64,000 nucleotides of DNA from positions 31,430 to 95,429 of the forward strand of contig JAQXHU010000037.1 in NCBI GenBank assembly GCA_029007435.1. The letters run 5' to 3'. This document shows, piece by piece, positions 35,999 through 44,526 of this stretch. This DNA comes from Bacteroidales bacterium (GTDB lineage: Bacteria; Bacteroidota; Bacteroidia; Bacteroidales; UBA932). Within the stretch, counting starts at the first letter, position 1, and each line of letters starts with the position of its first letter. The notes below the pieces were generated by a model. That model searched no databases and was not told where the DNA came from. It saw only the letters and a list, made by a program, of their open reading frames with translations. A program made the position numbers and the translations under genes.

Positions 35999-37891
35999 TC
36001 ACTCCTTGACAGAAGACATTCCTGCTGACTCCGTGCGGATATTGGTAATGCCTGAGGCTTTGAGAGAAGAAGATATCGATGAAACTTCCTCCCGGCTGTC
36101 AAACGGGCCTATGATGTAGGATACAATACCGTCTTCAAGAGTGCGGGAAAAGTCGCTGTCCGTGATAGCCTTAATATTGGTTATTTCCTGTTCGCTCAAT
36201 GAGTTGCCGTTAGGAGGGAAAATCCTTATCTGGAACAGCTCGTGTATGGTTTTCTCAAGGGACCTGGCTTTGGTCACATTCACCGGCTTTCCGTCGAGGA
36301 ACGACACTATTACCGAATTTTTGAATCCGAGCCGTTTGACCTTGTTCAGATTTGAAAGTACATCCTTATAGCTCCGGAACACTCCCACGGAGTAGATATG
36401 CCTGCCGTTTGTCCCCGGACGTTCAAAAACAGGACTGAGTCCTTTCAACTGGTTCACTGTGGCCTCTTTCGATATGACGAACAGCTGAATCTGATATACA
36501 AGTCCTTCAGGAAGAGTGTTGTCCTGTGCGAAACGTCCTTCAGGAAGAATCTGGAAGGTGTAATCAAACTCAGGTTCAGGACTCAGCATATCGATTGTGA
36601 TCCGTTTCCCCGGGTTCTTCTTCGTGAAAGTGAATCCTGATATTGAACCTACAGCCTCCCGTTCTGCTTCTTTCTGGAGTTTTTCAGGGTCGATAACAAC
36701 TCCGCTCTGGAGAAATCCGAGTTCCAGTTTCTGGAGAGACCTCGTTTCCCTAAGGAGAGAGTCCTGAAGCTTCGGAAGTTGTGACTCTCTGCTTATTATC
36801 TCGGCTGCAAGAGATGACTTTTCATCTCCTGAAACTTCTGACAGCCTGTTTCTCAATCTGTCAAGGGACTGGCTGAAAGAATATATGGAGTCGCGCAACA
36901 TTCTGACATTCACCAACATCTTGGAATATTGACGTATCTCTTCATTTTCTCCGAGTTCATCCCCCGAATTGCCGCTGTAAATCTGTGACGGATTCTTTTC
37001 AGGTTCAAGGCTGCACAATGCTTTCAATTCCTCAGGGGTGTCAACAGCTTTACGCACAGGCATACTGTCATATTCGAGCACATAAATGTACACACTGTCT
37101 GCAGAACATTCCCTGTTTGAAGCGAACATTGAATATTTTCCGTCAGATGTGTTGATGAACAGGAAGTCGTCAAAAGGGGAGGAGTAGGGGAATCCCATAT
37201 TGACCGGGATGCCCCAATCGTTAAGATTCTCGTCCCAGTTCGAGACATACAGGTCGTACCCGCCCATTCCGTAAAGGCCTTTCGATGCGAAAAACAGTTG
37301 TTTTCCGTCAGGGGAGACCATCGGATAGATTTCATCTGACGAGGTGGTCATCTGCTCGTTCAGAAGTTCCGGGGCTGTCCAGACAGTGTCCCTGAAAGAT
37401 GACCTGTACACATTCCTGATGCCTTCTGAATCTGAAGCGGACCAATACAGGCTCTCTGCGTCATCAGGCCAGTAAGTGGCTTTGACAAAACCTTTTCCGT
37501 CACTGTTGTCAAGTTGGTTAGGAACAGCTCTCCAGCTATAGTCCTGAAGTGGGTAGAAAAGATGGAAATCCTTGATGCTGAATCTCTTCTTTGCTACAGC
37601 CACAGGTGTGCTGCAGAATCCTGACATATTCATTCCATTCTGGGCCTGCACCATCATCTCGTCAATGGCGATTGACTCCAGTGAGTCAGCTCCGGCGGAG
37701 ACTTCTGTGAAAATGTCAAATGCTTCTTCGAATCTATATTCCCTCATCAGGGAGTCTGTCACAGATTGAAGTTGACGGAGATTCATCCGTTCCGGCCTGA
37801 ACGCCAAAGTGTCAGATGTTTCCGCGGACTTGGCGGAAACTATGGCGGAAATGGATATCAATATGGAAATATATGCTTTTATACCTCTCAT
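35999..37891 (-). CDS. PD40-repeat envelope protein with SPOR-like C-terminus
   Basis: A 630-residue secreted protein. The signal peptide starts MRGIKAYISILISISAIVSA. Residues about 100-290 hold WD40-like PD40 beta-propeller repeats (YPMVSPDGKQLFFASKGLYGMGGYDLYVS; FLFINTSDGKYSMFASNREC). Residues about 320-400 form a coiled coil. The C-terminal third has two SPOR-like repeats, each about 75 residues (YQIQLFVISK...HIYSVGVFRSYKDVLSNLNKVKRLGF; SYIIGPFDSREEVSSISSSLKASGI). SPOR domains bind denuded peptidoglycan, so a wall-associated role is likely. The ATG at 37889-37891 is preferred over one 30 bases upstream. Confidence 0.82.
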   Translation of the reverse strand: MRGIKAYISILISISAIVSAKSAETSDTLAFRPERMNLRQLQSVTDSLMREYRFEEAFDIFTEVSAGADSLESIAIDEMMVQAQNGMNMSGFCSTPVAVAKKRFSIKDFHLFYPLQDYSWRAVPNQLDNSDGKGFVKATYWPDDAESLYWSASDSEGIRNVYRSSFRDTVWTAPELLNEQMTTSSDEIYPMVSPDGKQLFFASKGLYGMGGYDLYVSNWDENLNDWGIPVNMGFPYSSPFDDFLFINTSDGKYSMFASNRECSADSVYIYVLEYDSMPVRKAVDTPEELKALCSLEPEKNPSQIYSGNSGDELGENEEIRQYSKMLVNVRMLRDSIYSFSQSLDRLRNRLSEVSGDEKSSLAAEIISRESQLPKLQDSLLRETRSLQKLELGFLQSGVVIDPEKLQKEAEREAVGSISGFTFTKKNPGKRITIDMLSPEPEFDYTFQILPEGRFAQDNTLPEGLVYQIQLFVISKEATVNQLKGLSPVFERPGTNGRHIYSVGVFRSYKDVLSNLNKVKRLGFKNSVIVSFLDGKPVNVTKARSLEKTIHELFQIRIFPPNGNSLSEQEITNIKAITDSDFSRTLEDGIVSYIIGPFDSREEVSSISSSLKASGITNIRTESAGMSSVKE

Positions 37892-37909
37892 AATAATAAA
37901 TAAGGATTG

Positions 37910-37917
37910 CAAAATTA
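37910..37917 (-). promoter_or_regulatory. Candidate -7 element, PD40/SPOR gene
   Basis: The minus strand reads TAATTTTG, 18 bases before the preferred start codon. This position supports the shorter start over the upstream ATG, which overlaps the promoter. Confidence 0.5.
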
Positions 37918-37936
37918 ACAAATTACTGGCAGAAAG

Positions 37937-37967
37937 TTTCTTTCTATGAAAAAAATAGATAAATTTG
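37937..37967 (+). promoter_or_regulatory. Candidate promoter of secDF
   Basis: TTTC, 19 bases, then TAAATTTG (TAnnTTTG). It implies a leader of about 85 bases before the secDF ATG, long for this window, containing short GC-rich inverted repeats (37982-38020). Confidence 0.5.
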
Positions 37968-38059
37968 CAGTCTTATATGTCACGCGGCAGGCATTATTGT
38001 GCCCTTGCCACGGGATAATTGCGTTAAATGAAACTAAAAATTATTAAAATACATTAACA

Positions 38060-41000
38060 ATGCAAAGTAAAGGTGCAATCAAATTTGTGGCGATTCTGCT
38101 CGCTGTGGCCTGCATCTGGCAGCTTTCCTTCACTCTTGTGACAAGCATCCAGGAGAAGAAGGCGAGTGATTATGCACAGAAAACAGTCGATACATTCAAG
38201 CAGTCTGCCGCATACTCCAATCTTCCGGAGACAGACAAGGCCTATTACCTCGATTCTCTTGCAAAGAAGAGCAATCGCTGGTATGTGGATTCAATTTCCA
38301 ACGAGAAAGTTTATTTCCGTTACACATTCAAAGAAGTTAAGGCTAAGGAAATCAACCTCGGTCTTGACCTCAAGGGAGGTATGAACGTGATGCTCCAGGT
38401 TCAGCTTGAGGACCTCGTGAGCGCTCTTGCCGGAGAGAACAAGACTCCGGAATTCCACAATGCTCTCGCTCTTGCAAAACAGCGCAGCGTGAATTCCACC
38501 GATGATTTCATCTCGCTGTTCGCCCAGGCCTGGAAAGAAGTTTCAGGAGGCCAGAGACTTGCACAGGTGTTTGGAACATACGATCTGTCCACCCGCATCA
38601 ACGCCCAGTCAACAGATGACGAGGTAATTGCTGTCATCAGGGAGAATGCGGAGAGCGCTATCGCAAACTCATTCAATGTCCTCCGCAACCGTATCGACCG
38701 TTTCGGAGTGACACAGCCTTCAATCCAGAAACTCGGCAACACGGGACGTATTCTTGTCGAGCTTCCGGGTGTGAAAGAGCCTGAGCGTGTGAGGAAGCTG
38801 CTTCAGGGTACCGCTTCCCTCGAGTTCTGGACAACTTACACCAATGACGAGATTTATCCTTATCTCGTAGAGGCTGACGCTATGCTTGCAAATGCTGCCT
38901 CTGCTGAGTCTTCAGAGGAAGAGACAGAAGTGGAGGAAACTCCTGCGGCTGAGGCTGACTCACTTCTCCAGAGCGAGATCAGCAATGCTGCCAATGATGC
39001 GAAAGCGCTTGCCGAGTACAAGAAGCAGCACCCTCTTTTCGCTGTCCTCCAGCCTTCACAGGCAAGAGGCAACGCCTGCATAGGTTTTGCCCAGGGAGCT
39101 GACACTGCTGCTGTCAACAAAATACTCAACACTCCTTCAGTAAGGTCTATTTTCCCTCCAGAGTTCCGTCCTATGTGGACTGTGAAGCCTTCACAGTATA
39201 TCCAGGGTGGCAACTACTATGAACTCGTGGCCATCAAAGCTGCTACCAGGGATGGAAAGGCTCCTCTTGACGGAGGTTGTGTCACAGATGCGAGAGTATC
39301 TTATGACGGCACTGGTATGAATAAGGGAAATCCTTCTGTATCAATGACAATGAACGCAGAAGGCGCCAATGTGTGGGCACGTCTGACCAAAGACAATGTA
39401 GGCAAACAGATTGCCATTGTTCTCGACGGTCTTATCTACTCATATCCTAACGTACAGAACGAGATTACCGGAGGTAACTCATCCATCACCGGAAACTTTG
39501 ACGTGGAGGAGGCAACTGACCTTGCAAACGTCCTTAATTCCGGTAAACTTCCGGCTCCTGCCAAGATTATCCAGGAGCAGGTTGTAGGACCTTCACTCGG
39601 TTCAGAGTCCATCCGCGCCGGTCTCATTTCATTCATAATCGCATTCTGCCTCGTCCTCCTGTATATGATTTTCTTCTACAGCGGCGCTGGTTTCGTGGCT
39701 GATATCGCCCTCCTCTGCAACGTGCTCTTCCTTTTCGGAACTCTCGTTTCATTCGGAGCTGTCCTCACTCTGCCTGGTATCGCAGGTCTCGTCCTGACAC
39801 TCGGTATGGCGGTTGATGCCAACGTGATTATTTATGAGCGTATCAAAGAGGAGATTGCCGCAGGCAAGGGTCTCAGCAAGGCTATAGCTGACGGTTATTC
39901 AAACGCATACTCTGCCATCATTGACGGTCAGGTGACCACAATGCTTACCGGTATCGTGCTGTTCGTATTCGGTTCGGGTCCTGTACAGGGCTTCGCAACC
40001 ACCCTCATTATCGGTATCATCACTTCGGTTCTCACTTCGATTTTCATCACAAGACTTATCATCGAGCACCGCATTGCCAAGGGCAGAAAGATGACATTCG
40101 AGAACAATATCACGAGAAACTTCCTGAAGAACACTCACTTCGATTTCATCTCGAAGAAGAAGTTCACCTACATTTTCTCCGGTGCTCTCATCCTCATCTC
40201 TCTCGTATCCATCTTCACAAAGGGCTTCACATACGGTGTTGATTTCACCGGTGGACGTACTTACGTTGTAAGATTCGACCAGCCTGTTTCCGCTGAGGAA
40301 GTAAGGGCAGCTGCCGAGGCTGAGTTCGAGGGAGCCGTTGAAGTCAAGCAGTTCGGTGGTGACAGCCAGATGAAAATCACCACTAAATATCACGTTGACG
40401 ACGAGTCAAGCGAGATGGACGCAAAGGTTGAGTCAATGCTCTACAATGCGATGAAAGGTTTCTTCGCTGAGAAAGATGTCACACTTGACGAGTTCACATC
40501 CACACTTGACAACCCTAACGGAATCGTTTCTTCCGACAAGGTAGGTCCTACTATCGCCAACGATATGAAGAGGGACGCCATCATAGCAGTGCTCATCGCC
40601 CTGTTCGTGATATTCGCTTATATCGCATTCAGGTTCAAGGGATGGACTTGGGGTCTCGGCGGTGTTGTATCGCTTGCGCATACAGCCATCATCGTCATCG
40701 GATTCTTCTCCCTGTTCTCCGGAATACTTCCGTTCAACCTCGACGTTGACCAGACGTTCATCGCGGCTATCCTGACCATCATCGGATATGCTATCAACGA
40801 CAACGTGGTTATTTTCGACCGTATCCGTGAGTACAAGACTCTCCATCCGAAGGCTGACTTCAAGGAGAACACGAACCTCGCTCTCAACAGCACTCTCACC
40901 AGAACTGTGAACACCTCTGTTTCCACTCTCGTGACAATGCTTGCAATCGCCATCTTCGGCGGCGAGTCAATCCGTGGTCTTTCTGTAGCCCTCATTCTCG

Positions 41001-41113
41001 GTATCTGCTTCGGTACTTATGCTTCAATCTTCATCGGAACTCCTGTGATGTTTGATGCAAGCGCCTGGCTTGAGAAGAGAAGGGCCGCAAAGAAACCTGC
41101 TAAGAAGAATTAA
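38060..41113 (+). CDS. secDF: Fused protein translocase subunit SecDF
   Basis: A 1017-residue fusion of SecD (about 1-680) and SecF (about 690-1017), with 12 expected membrane helices, as usual in Bacteroidota. It uses the proton gradient to pull proteins through SecYEG. Conserved points are LGLDLKGGMNVMLQV near 97-111, the P1 head domain, GMAVDANVIIYERIKEE in the SecD membrane part, VDFTGGRTY at the SecF start and ILTIIGYAINDNVVIFDRIREY. A low-complexity Glu/Ala insert (EESSEEETEVEETPAAEA-like) sits near residues 283-300 in the periplasmic domain. Confidence 0.96.
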   Translation: MQSKGAIKFVAILLAVACIWQLSFTLVTSIQEKKASDYAQKTVDTFKQSAAYSNLPETDKAYYLDSLAKKSNRWYVDSISNEKVYFRYTFKEVKAKEINLGLDLKGGMNVMLQVQLEDLVSALAGENKTPEFHNALALAKQRSVNSTDDFISLFAQAWKEVSGGQRLAQVFGTYDLSTRINAQSTDDEVIAVIRENAESAIANSFNVLRNRIDRFGVTQPSIQKLGNTGRILVELPGVKEPERVRKLLQGTASLEFWTTYTNDEIYPYLVEADAMLANAASAESSEEETEVEETPAAEADSLLQSEISNAANDAKALAEYKKQHPLFAVLQPSQARGNACIGFAQGADTAAVNKILNTPSVRSIFPPEFRPMWTVKPSQYIQGGNYYELVAIKAATRDGKAPLDGGCVTDARVSYDGTGMNKGNPSVSMTMNAEGANVWARLTKDNVGKQIAIVLDGLIYSYPNVQNEITGGNSSITGNFDVEEATDLANVLNSGKLPAPAKIIQEQVVGPSLGSESIRAGLISFIIAFCLVLLYMIFFYSGAGFVADIALLCNVLFLFGTLVSFGAVLTLPGIAGLVLTLGMAVDANVIIYERIKEEIAAGKGLSKAIADGYSNAYSAIIDGQVTTMLTGIVLFVFGSGPVQGFATTLIIGIITSVLTSIFITRLIIEHRIAKGRKMTFENNITRNFLKNTHFDFISKKKFTYIFSGALILISLVSIFTKGFTYGVDFTGGRTYVVRFDQPVSAEEVRAAAEAEFEGAVEVKQFGGDSQMKITTKYHVDDESSEMDAKVESMLYNAMKGFFAEKDVTLDEFTSTLDNPNGIVSSDKVGPTIANDMKRDAIIAVLIALFVIFAYIAFRFKGWTWGLGGVVSLAHTAIIVIGFFSLFSGILPFNLDVDQTFIAAILTIIGYAINDNVVIFDRIREYKTLHPKADFKENTNLALNSTLTRTVNTSVSTLVTMLAIAIFGGESIRGLSVALILGICFGTYASIFIGTPVMFDASAWLEKRRAAKKPAKKN

Positions 41114-41135
41114 TTTACTCATAATATGTTTTGTT

Positions 41136-41172
41136 CTTTCCCGGGGGCTGCAAAGTCTCCGGGAAAGTTTTT
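41136..41172 (+). terminator. Terminator of secDF
   Basis: CTTTCCCGG pairs perfectly with CCGGGAAAG and is followed by five T. Confidence 0.88.
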
Positions 41173-41210
41173 GCTATTTATCAGTTTAATACCAAGTTTG
41201 GGATGCAGCG

Positions 41211-41242
41211 TTTGTGCCGGCTGTCTTAATTCCTTATCTTTG
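41211..41242 (+). promoter_or_regulatory. Promoter of the histidine phosphatase gene
   Basis: TTTG, 20 bases, then TATCTTTG: exact matches to both Bacteroidota boxes at the ideal spacing. Transcription would start near 41249, which rules out the TTG codon there as start. Confidence 0.75.
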
Positions 41243-41260
41243 TAAAAATTGAAATTCATA

Positions 41261-42571
41261 ATGGAGATGAGGAATTACATTTTCAGAGGAATAGCGGCAG
41301 CGGTCGCCGTGTTTACATTGCAGGTGGCGCTCAATGCGCAGAGGACAGGAGTCCGGGAGGAGGTGCTCGATAGTCGGGAACTGGGATGCGGACTTGACAG
41401 GGTTTATGATTTTTCCGCAGTTGACCAGGCTGGGAAAATCAAGGGCTATGAGCCTTTCTATGTCAGCCATTACGGGAGGCACGGCTCCAGGTATGCATAC
41501 TCGCCGAACACTTACAAGAACCTTCTTGATATGCTTGTGGAGGCTGAGGCCCAGGACAATATCACCGCTTATGGCAAAGAGTTGAAGACCAGGCTCTCTG
41601 CATTGTACGAAAAAGTCCGTTACAGAGTCGGTGACCTTACGGACAGGGGATGGGAGCAGCAGAAGAAGATGGCTGCGGGAATGGTTACGGATTACCCTTC
41701 CGCATTCGGAAAAGGCAGCGAGGTGACAGCCTGTGCGTCCAGCTCAATACGCTCCATTATGAGTATGACCTCTTTCTGTACCGAACTGTCACGAAGGGCT
41801 CCTAAGTCGGAAATAATTGCACATCAGGGACTTGAGTATATTCAGTTCACCGCCCCGAATATGGGTAAAAACCCGTTCCGTTACAAAGGCCCGGAGAGCG
41901 TCTTTCCGTACAGCGAGTCCCCATTGGAATTTATGCAGAGGCGCTTCCCGGAGTACAGGAATATGCTCGGCAGAATGTTCGTCAATCCTGAGAAGGCAGT
42001 AGGGGACAGGGACCTCTTCTGGACAATTGACTATATTTATATGCTTGCAGCGGGAATGAACAGCCTCGATGAGGGTGTCCAGGCTGATTTGTCTGACATT
42101 TTCACGCCTGAGGAGTTCGCCGCGATGTGGGAAGTTGACAATTATATGCGTTTCGAGGAATATTACAAATACCGCACATCCTGCTCGTCAATCATAGACG
42201 ACATAGTGGACAAGGCTGATGCCCGCATCGCCTCAGGGAGCGAGGGGGCTGACCTGAGATTCGGGCACGACCATTGTCTGCTGACGCTCTTTATGATAGG
42301 CGATATCGACCATTTCGGACATTTCCCTGCCAATGCAGATGACCTGGTATACTGGTTCCAGACATTCCGCTCTCCGATGGCCGGAAACCTCCAGTTTGTG
42401 TTCTACAGGCCTAAACGCAGAGGATCTTCTAAGGATATTCTCGTAAAGGTGCTCCTGAATGGCCAAATAGCCACCGTAGGCGACATTTCTCCTGACGATG
42501 AAGGAATTTACCGTTGGAGCGATGTCCGGGCATTCCTGAAGGCAAGAACGGCGTCATTCACGATAAAATAA
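41261..42571 (+). CDS. Secreted histidine acid phosphatase (phytase/MINPP-like)
   Basis: About 436 residues with a signal peptide (IFRGIAAAVAVFTLQVALNAQ). The catalytic block HYGRHGSRY (RHGxR type, near residue 69) and the distal proton-donor motif in FGHDHCLLTLF (HD-like, near 330) mark the histidine phosphatase clade 2, which includes phytases and inositol-polyphosphate phosphatases. It likely releases phosphate from organic phosphates outside the inner membrane. The ATG at 41261 fits the promoter; ATG 41267 is also possible. Confidence 0.9.
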   Translation: MEMRNYIFRGIAAAVAVFTLQVALNAQRTGVREEVLDSRELGCGLDRVYDFSAVDQAGKIKGYEPFYVSHYGRHGSRYAYSPNTYKNLLDMLVEAEAQDNITAYGKELKTRLSALYEKVRYRVGDLTDRGWEQQKKMAAGMVTDYPSAFGKGSEVTACASSSIRSIMSMTSFCTELSRRAPKSEIIAHQGLEYIQFTAPNMGKNPFRYKGPESVFPYSESPLEFMQRRFPEYRNMLGRMFVNPEKAVGDRDLFWTIDYIYMLAAGMNSLDEGVQADLSDIFTPEEFAAMWEVDNYMRFEEYYKYRTSCSSIIDDIVDKADARIASGSEGADLRFGHDHCLLTLFMIGDIDHFGHFPANADDLVYWFQTFRSPMAGNLQFVFYRPKRRGSSKDILVKVLLNGQIATVGDISPDDEGIYRWSDVRAFLKARTASFTIK

Positions 42572-42626
42572 TTATTCCCCGGGTGGTACTATTTTAAAAA
42601 GTTCCCGTCATAATGATAAAACAATT

Positions 42627-43145
42627 ATGATGAGAACTTTTTTAATTTCAGTTTTAACTTTGCTGTGTGTCAGCGTGGCCGCCCAGACACCGCGTTTCCG
42701 TTCAGTCGGCTACAAAGGGAGCGTGTCTCTCACTGACCAGTTAGGAATGTTCATCGGTTTCGACACATCCAATGGATATATGATTACACCGAAACATTAT
42801 ATCGGTATCGGGGCAGGGGAGTTTATGTTCCCGAACGGTGAAGAGAATCCTTTGTTTCTCAACGCATTCGTTGATTATCAATACTATATGAGAATCAAAT
42901 CCAGCTCGCCGTTTCTCGGTGTGCGCGCAGGTATGTCCCACGCTTTCAAATTCTACGAAAAAACAGGCATAAATTTCCATAATGCCGTTCTCTTCGAGCC
43001 TTCTTTCGGCTGGAGCTGGGGTCTTGAATCAGGCCAGGGGCTGTCAGCCGGCGTCGGACTGCCTATGTATATCCCGTTCGGTGACAAGAGGACAGATATG
43101 TCCGTGCTTCCGATGCCGAAACTCTCCTTCACATTTGAATTCTGA
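42627..43145 (+). CDS. Small outer-membrane beta-barrel-like protein
   Basis: A 172-residue protein that I do not recognise. It has a signal peptide ending SVAAQ (about residue 20) and then regularly spaced amphipathic strands with Gly/aromatic alternation (YIGIGAGEFMF; PFLGVRAGMSHAFKFY; SAGVGLPMYIPF) and a terminal Phe (FTFEF), as in 8-stranded outer-membrane barrels. It begins 55 bases after the phosphatase gene with no terminator between, so the two may be co-transcribed. Function unknown. Confidence 0.7.
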   Translation: MMRTFLISVLTLLCVSVAAQTPRFRSVGYKGSVSLTDQLGMFIGFDTSNGYMITPKHYIGIGAGEFMFPNGEENPLFLNAFVDYQYYMRIKSSSPFLGVRAGMSHAFKFYEKTGINFHNAVLFEPSFGWSWGLESGQGLSAGVGLPMYIPFGDKRTDMSVLPMPKLSFTFEF

Positions 43146-43157
43146 CAGGCTGAGGTC

Positions 43158-44498
43158 CTATTTTTTGATAGGGTAGAGGCGCACGAGCAGCAGCATTATA
43201 GTGGCGATGGCGGCAGGGAAGAGGGAGAACAGCGCCCAGATCATATTGCGCACAGATTCCTCGTTAGTGATGGTTATCACTGTCTCTCCGTTTGCGTCCG
43301 TTCCGGAAATGAAGCCGGCCACACCGAGAAGCAGCGCCACAAGCGCACCGGAGATAGCGCTGCCGAACTTCTGGGCCATTGTCCCGGAAGAGAAAATCAG
43401 GCCTGTTGATGAAGTCCCGTTCTTCATTGTGGCATAGTCAGCTACATCGGCATACATACTCCAGAGCAGAGGGGAATAGAGCCCGATTCCGATGGAAGTG
43501 AGGATGACAATGGCGACCATAAGCCAGATGTACGACGGATCCATCGGGATGAAGAAAAACGCTATTGAGGTGACAATGCAGATGACAGCCGAAAGCATAA
43601 ATGCCTTTGATTTCGAACCTGCCATTTTCGTGAATGCGGGAGAGAGGCCGCCGAATATCATACAGGTCACTTCCCCGAAGGTCATAAATACTGTGTAATT
43701 GATGATAAGACCGCTGACAGTGACGTCGCCGCCGAGGCAATAGGTTATCATATATCCGGCCACGGCATAGCGGAATCCGTTGAAGAAATTGCTGCAAATT
43801 CCGGCGAGAGTCAGGTAAATCCACGGCTTGTTGCGGAACAGGTCGGCGAAAGGCTTGAGCGAGAATTTCTCAGCGCGCACCGGAGTCAGCCTTTCTTTGG
43901 TGAGCAGTCCGCAGGCGAGTGTCATCAATGCAGCGACGGCTCCGAGAACCGCTCCGAGAACCGCATACTGGTGGGCTGGAGTGCCTCCGACGAGTTTCTG
44001 GAGATAAGGGAATGACAGCAGGGTGATGAATCCCATCGCATAAGCTCCGACCATACGGAATGATGAGAACTGGTTCTTCTCGTCGTCGTCATCTGTCATC
44101 ACTCCGAGCAGCGAGCCGTACGGTACATTCACGGCCGTGTAAACTACCATCATAAGCAGATATAACGAGTATGCCCAGATACGTTTTCCGACCGGACCGA
44201 AATCCGGAGTGAACAGCAGGAGTGCGAACACGAGACCGAGAGGAATCGCTCCGAAAATCAGCCACGGACGGTAAGTTCCCCAGCGGCTCTGCGTGCGGTC
44301 GGCGATGCTGCCCATAATCGGGTCTGTGACAACGTCGAACAGCCTCGCCACAAGCATAAGGGTAGCGGTGTCAGCCACTGTGAGCCCGAAAATATTGGTG
44401 AAAAACAGAGGGAAAGCAATGCTCATCACTTTCCACGTGATGCCGCCTGCGGCCGCGTCTCCGAGGGCATAGCCGATTTTTTCTTTCAATGATGCCAT
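43158..44498 (-). CDS. GPH-family sugar:cation symporter (MelB-like)
   Basis: A 446-residue inner-membrane carrier with about 12 helices. The start MASLKEKIGYALGDAAAG, followed by LFDVVTDPIMGSIADRTQSRWGTYRPWLIFGAIPLG, is the hallmark of glycoside-pentoside-hexuronide:cation symporters. Substrates in the family include melibiose, xylosides and glucuronides; the specificity here is open. The start at 44496-44498 gives the family N-terminus, while an in-frame start 84 bases upstream overlaps dnaE. It lies 28 bases downstream of dnaE and may be transcribed with it. Confidence 0.91.
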   Translation of the reverse strand: MASLKEKIGYALGDAAAGGITWKVMSIAFPLFFTNIFGLTVADTATLMLVARLFDVVTDPIMGSIADRTQSRWGTYRPWLIFGAIPLGLVFALLLFTPDFGPVGKRIWAYSLYLLMMVVYTAVNVPYGSLLGVMTDDDDEKNQFSSFRMVGAYAMGFITLLSFPYLQKLVGGTPAHQYAVLGAVLGAVAALMTLACGLLTKERLTPVRAEKFSLKPFADLFRNKPWIYLTLAGICSNFFNGFRYAVAGYMITYCLGGDVTVSGLIINYTVFMTFGEVTCMIFGGLSPAFTKMAGSKSKAFMLSAVICIVTSIAFFFIPMDPSYIWLMVAIVILTSIGIGLYSPLLWSMYADVADYATMKNGTSSTGLIFSSGTMAQKFGSAISGALVALLLGVAGFISGTDANGETVITITNEESVRNMIWALFSLFPAAIATIMLLLVRLYPIKK

Positions 44499-44526
44499 AT
44501 TGAAGTTATCAGTTTGTGTTATATAA

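Noticed and set aside
38166..39083. Alternative-frame proteins inside secDF
   Set aside because: Short frames without start context or domains, fully inside the conserved SecDF sequence.
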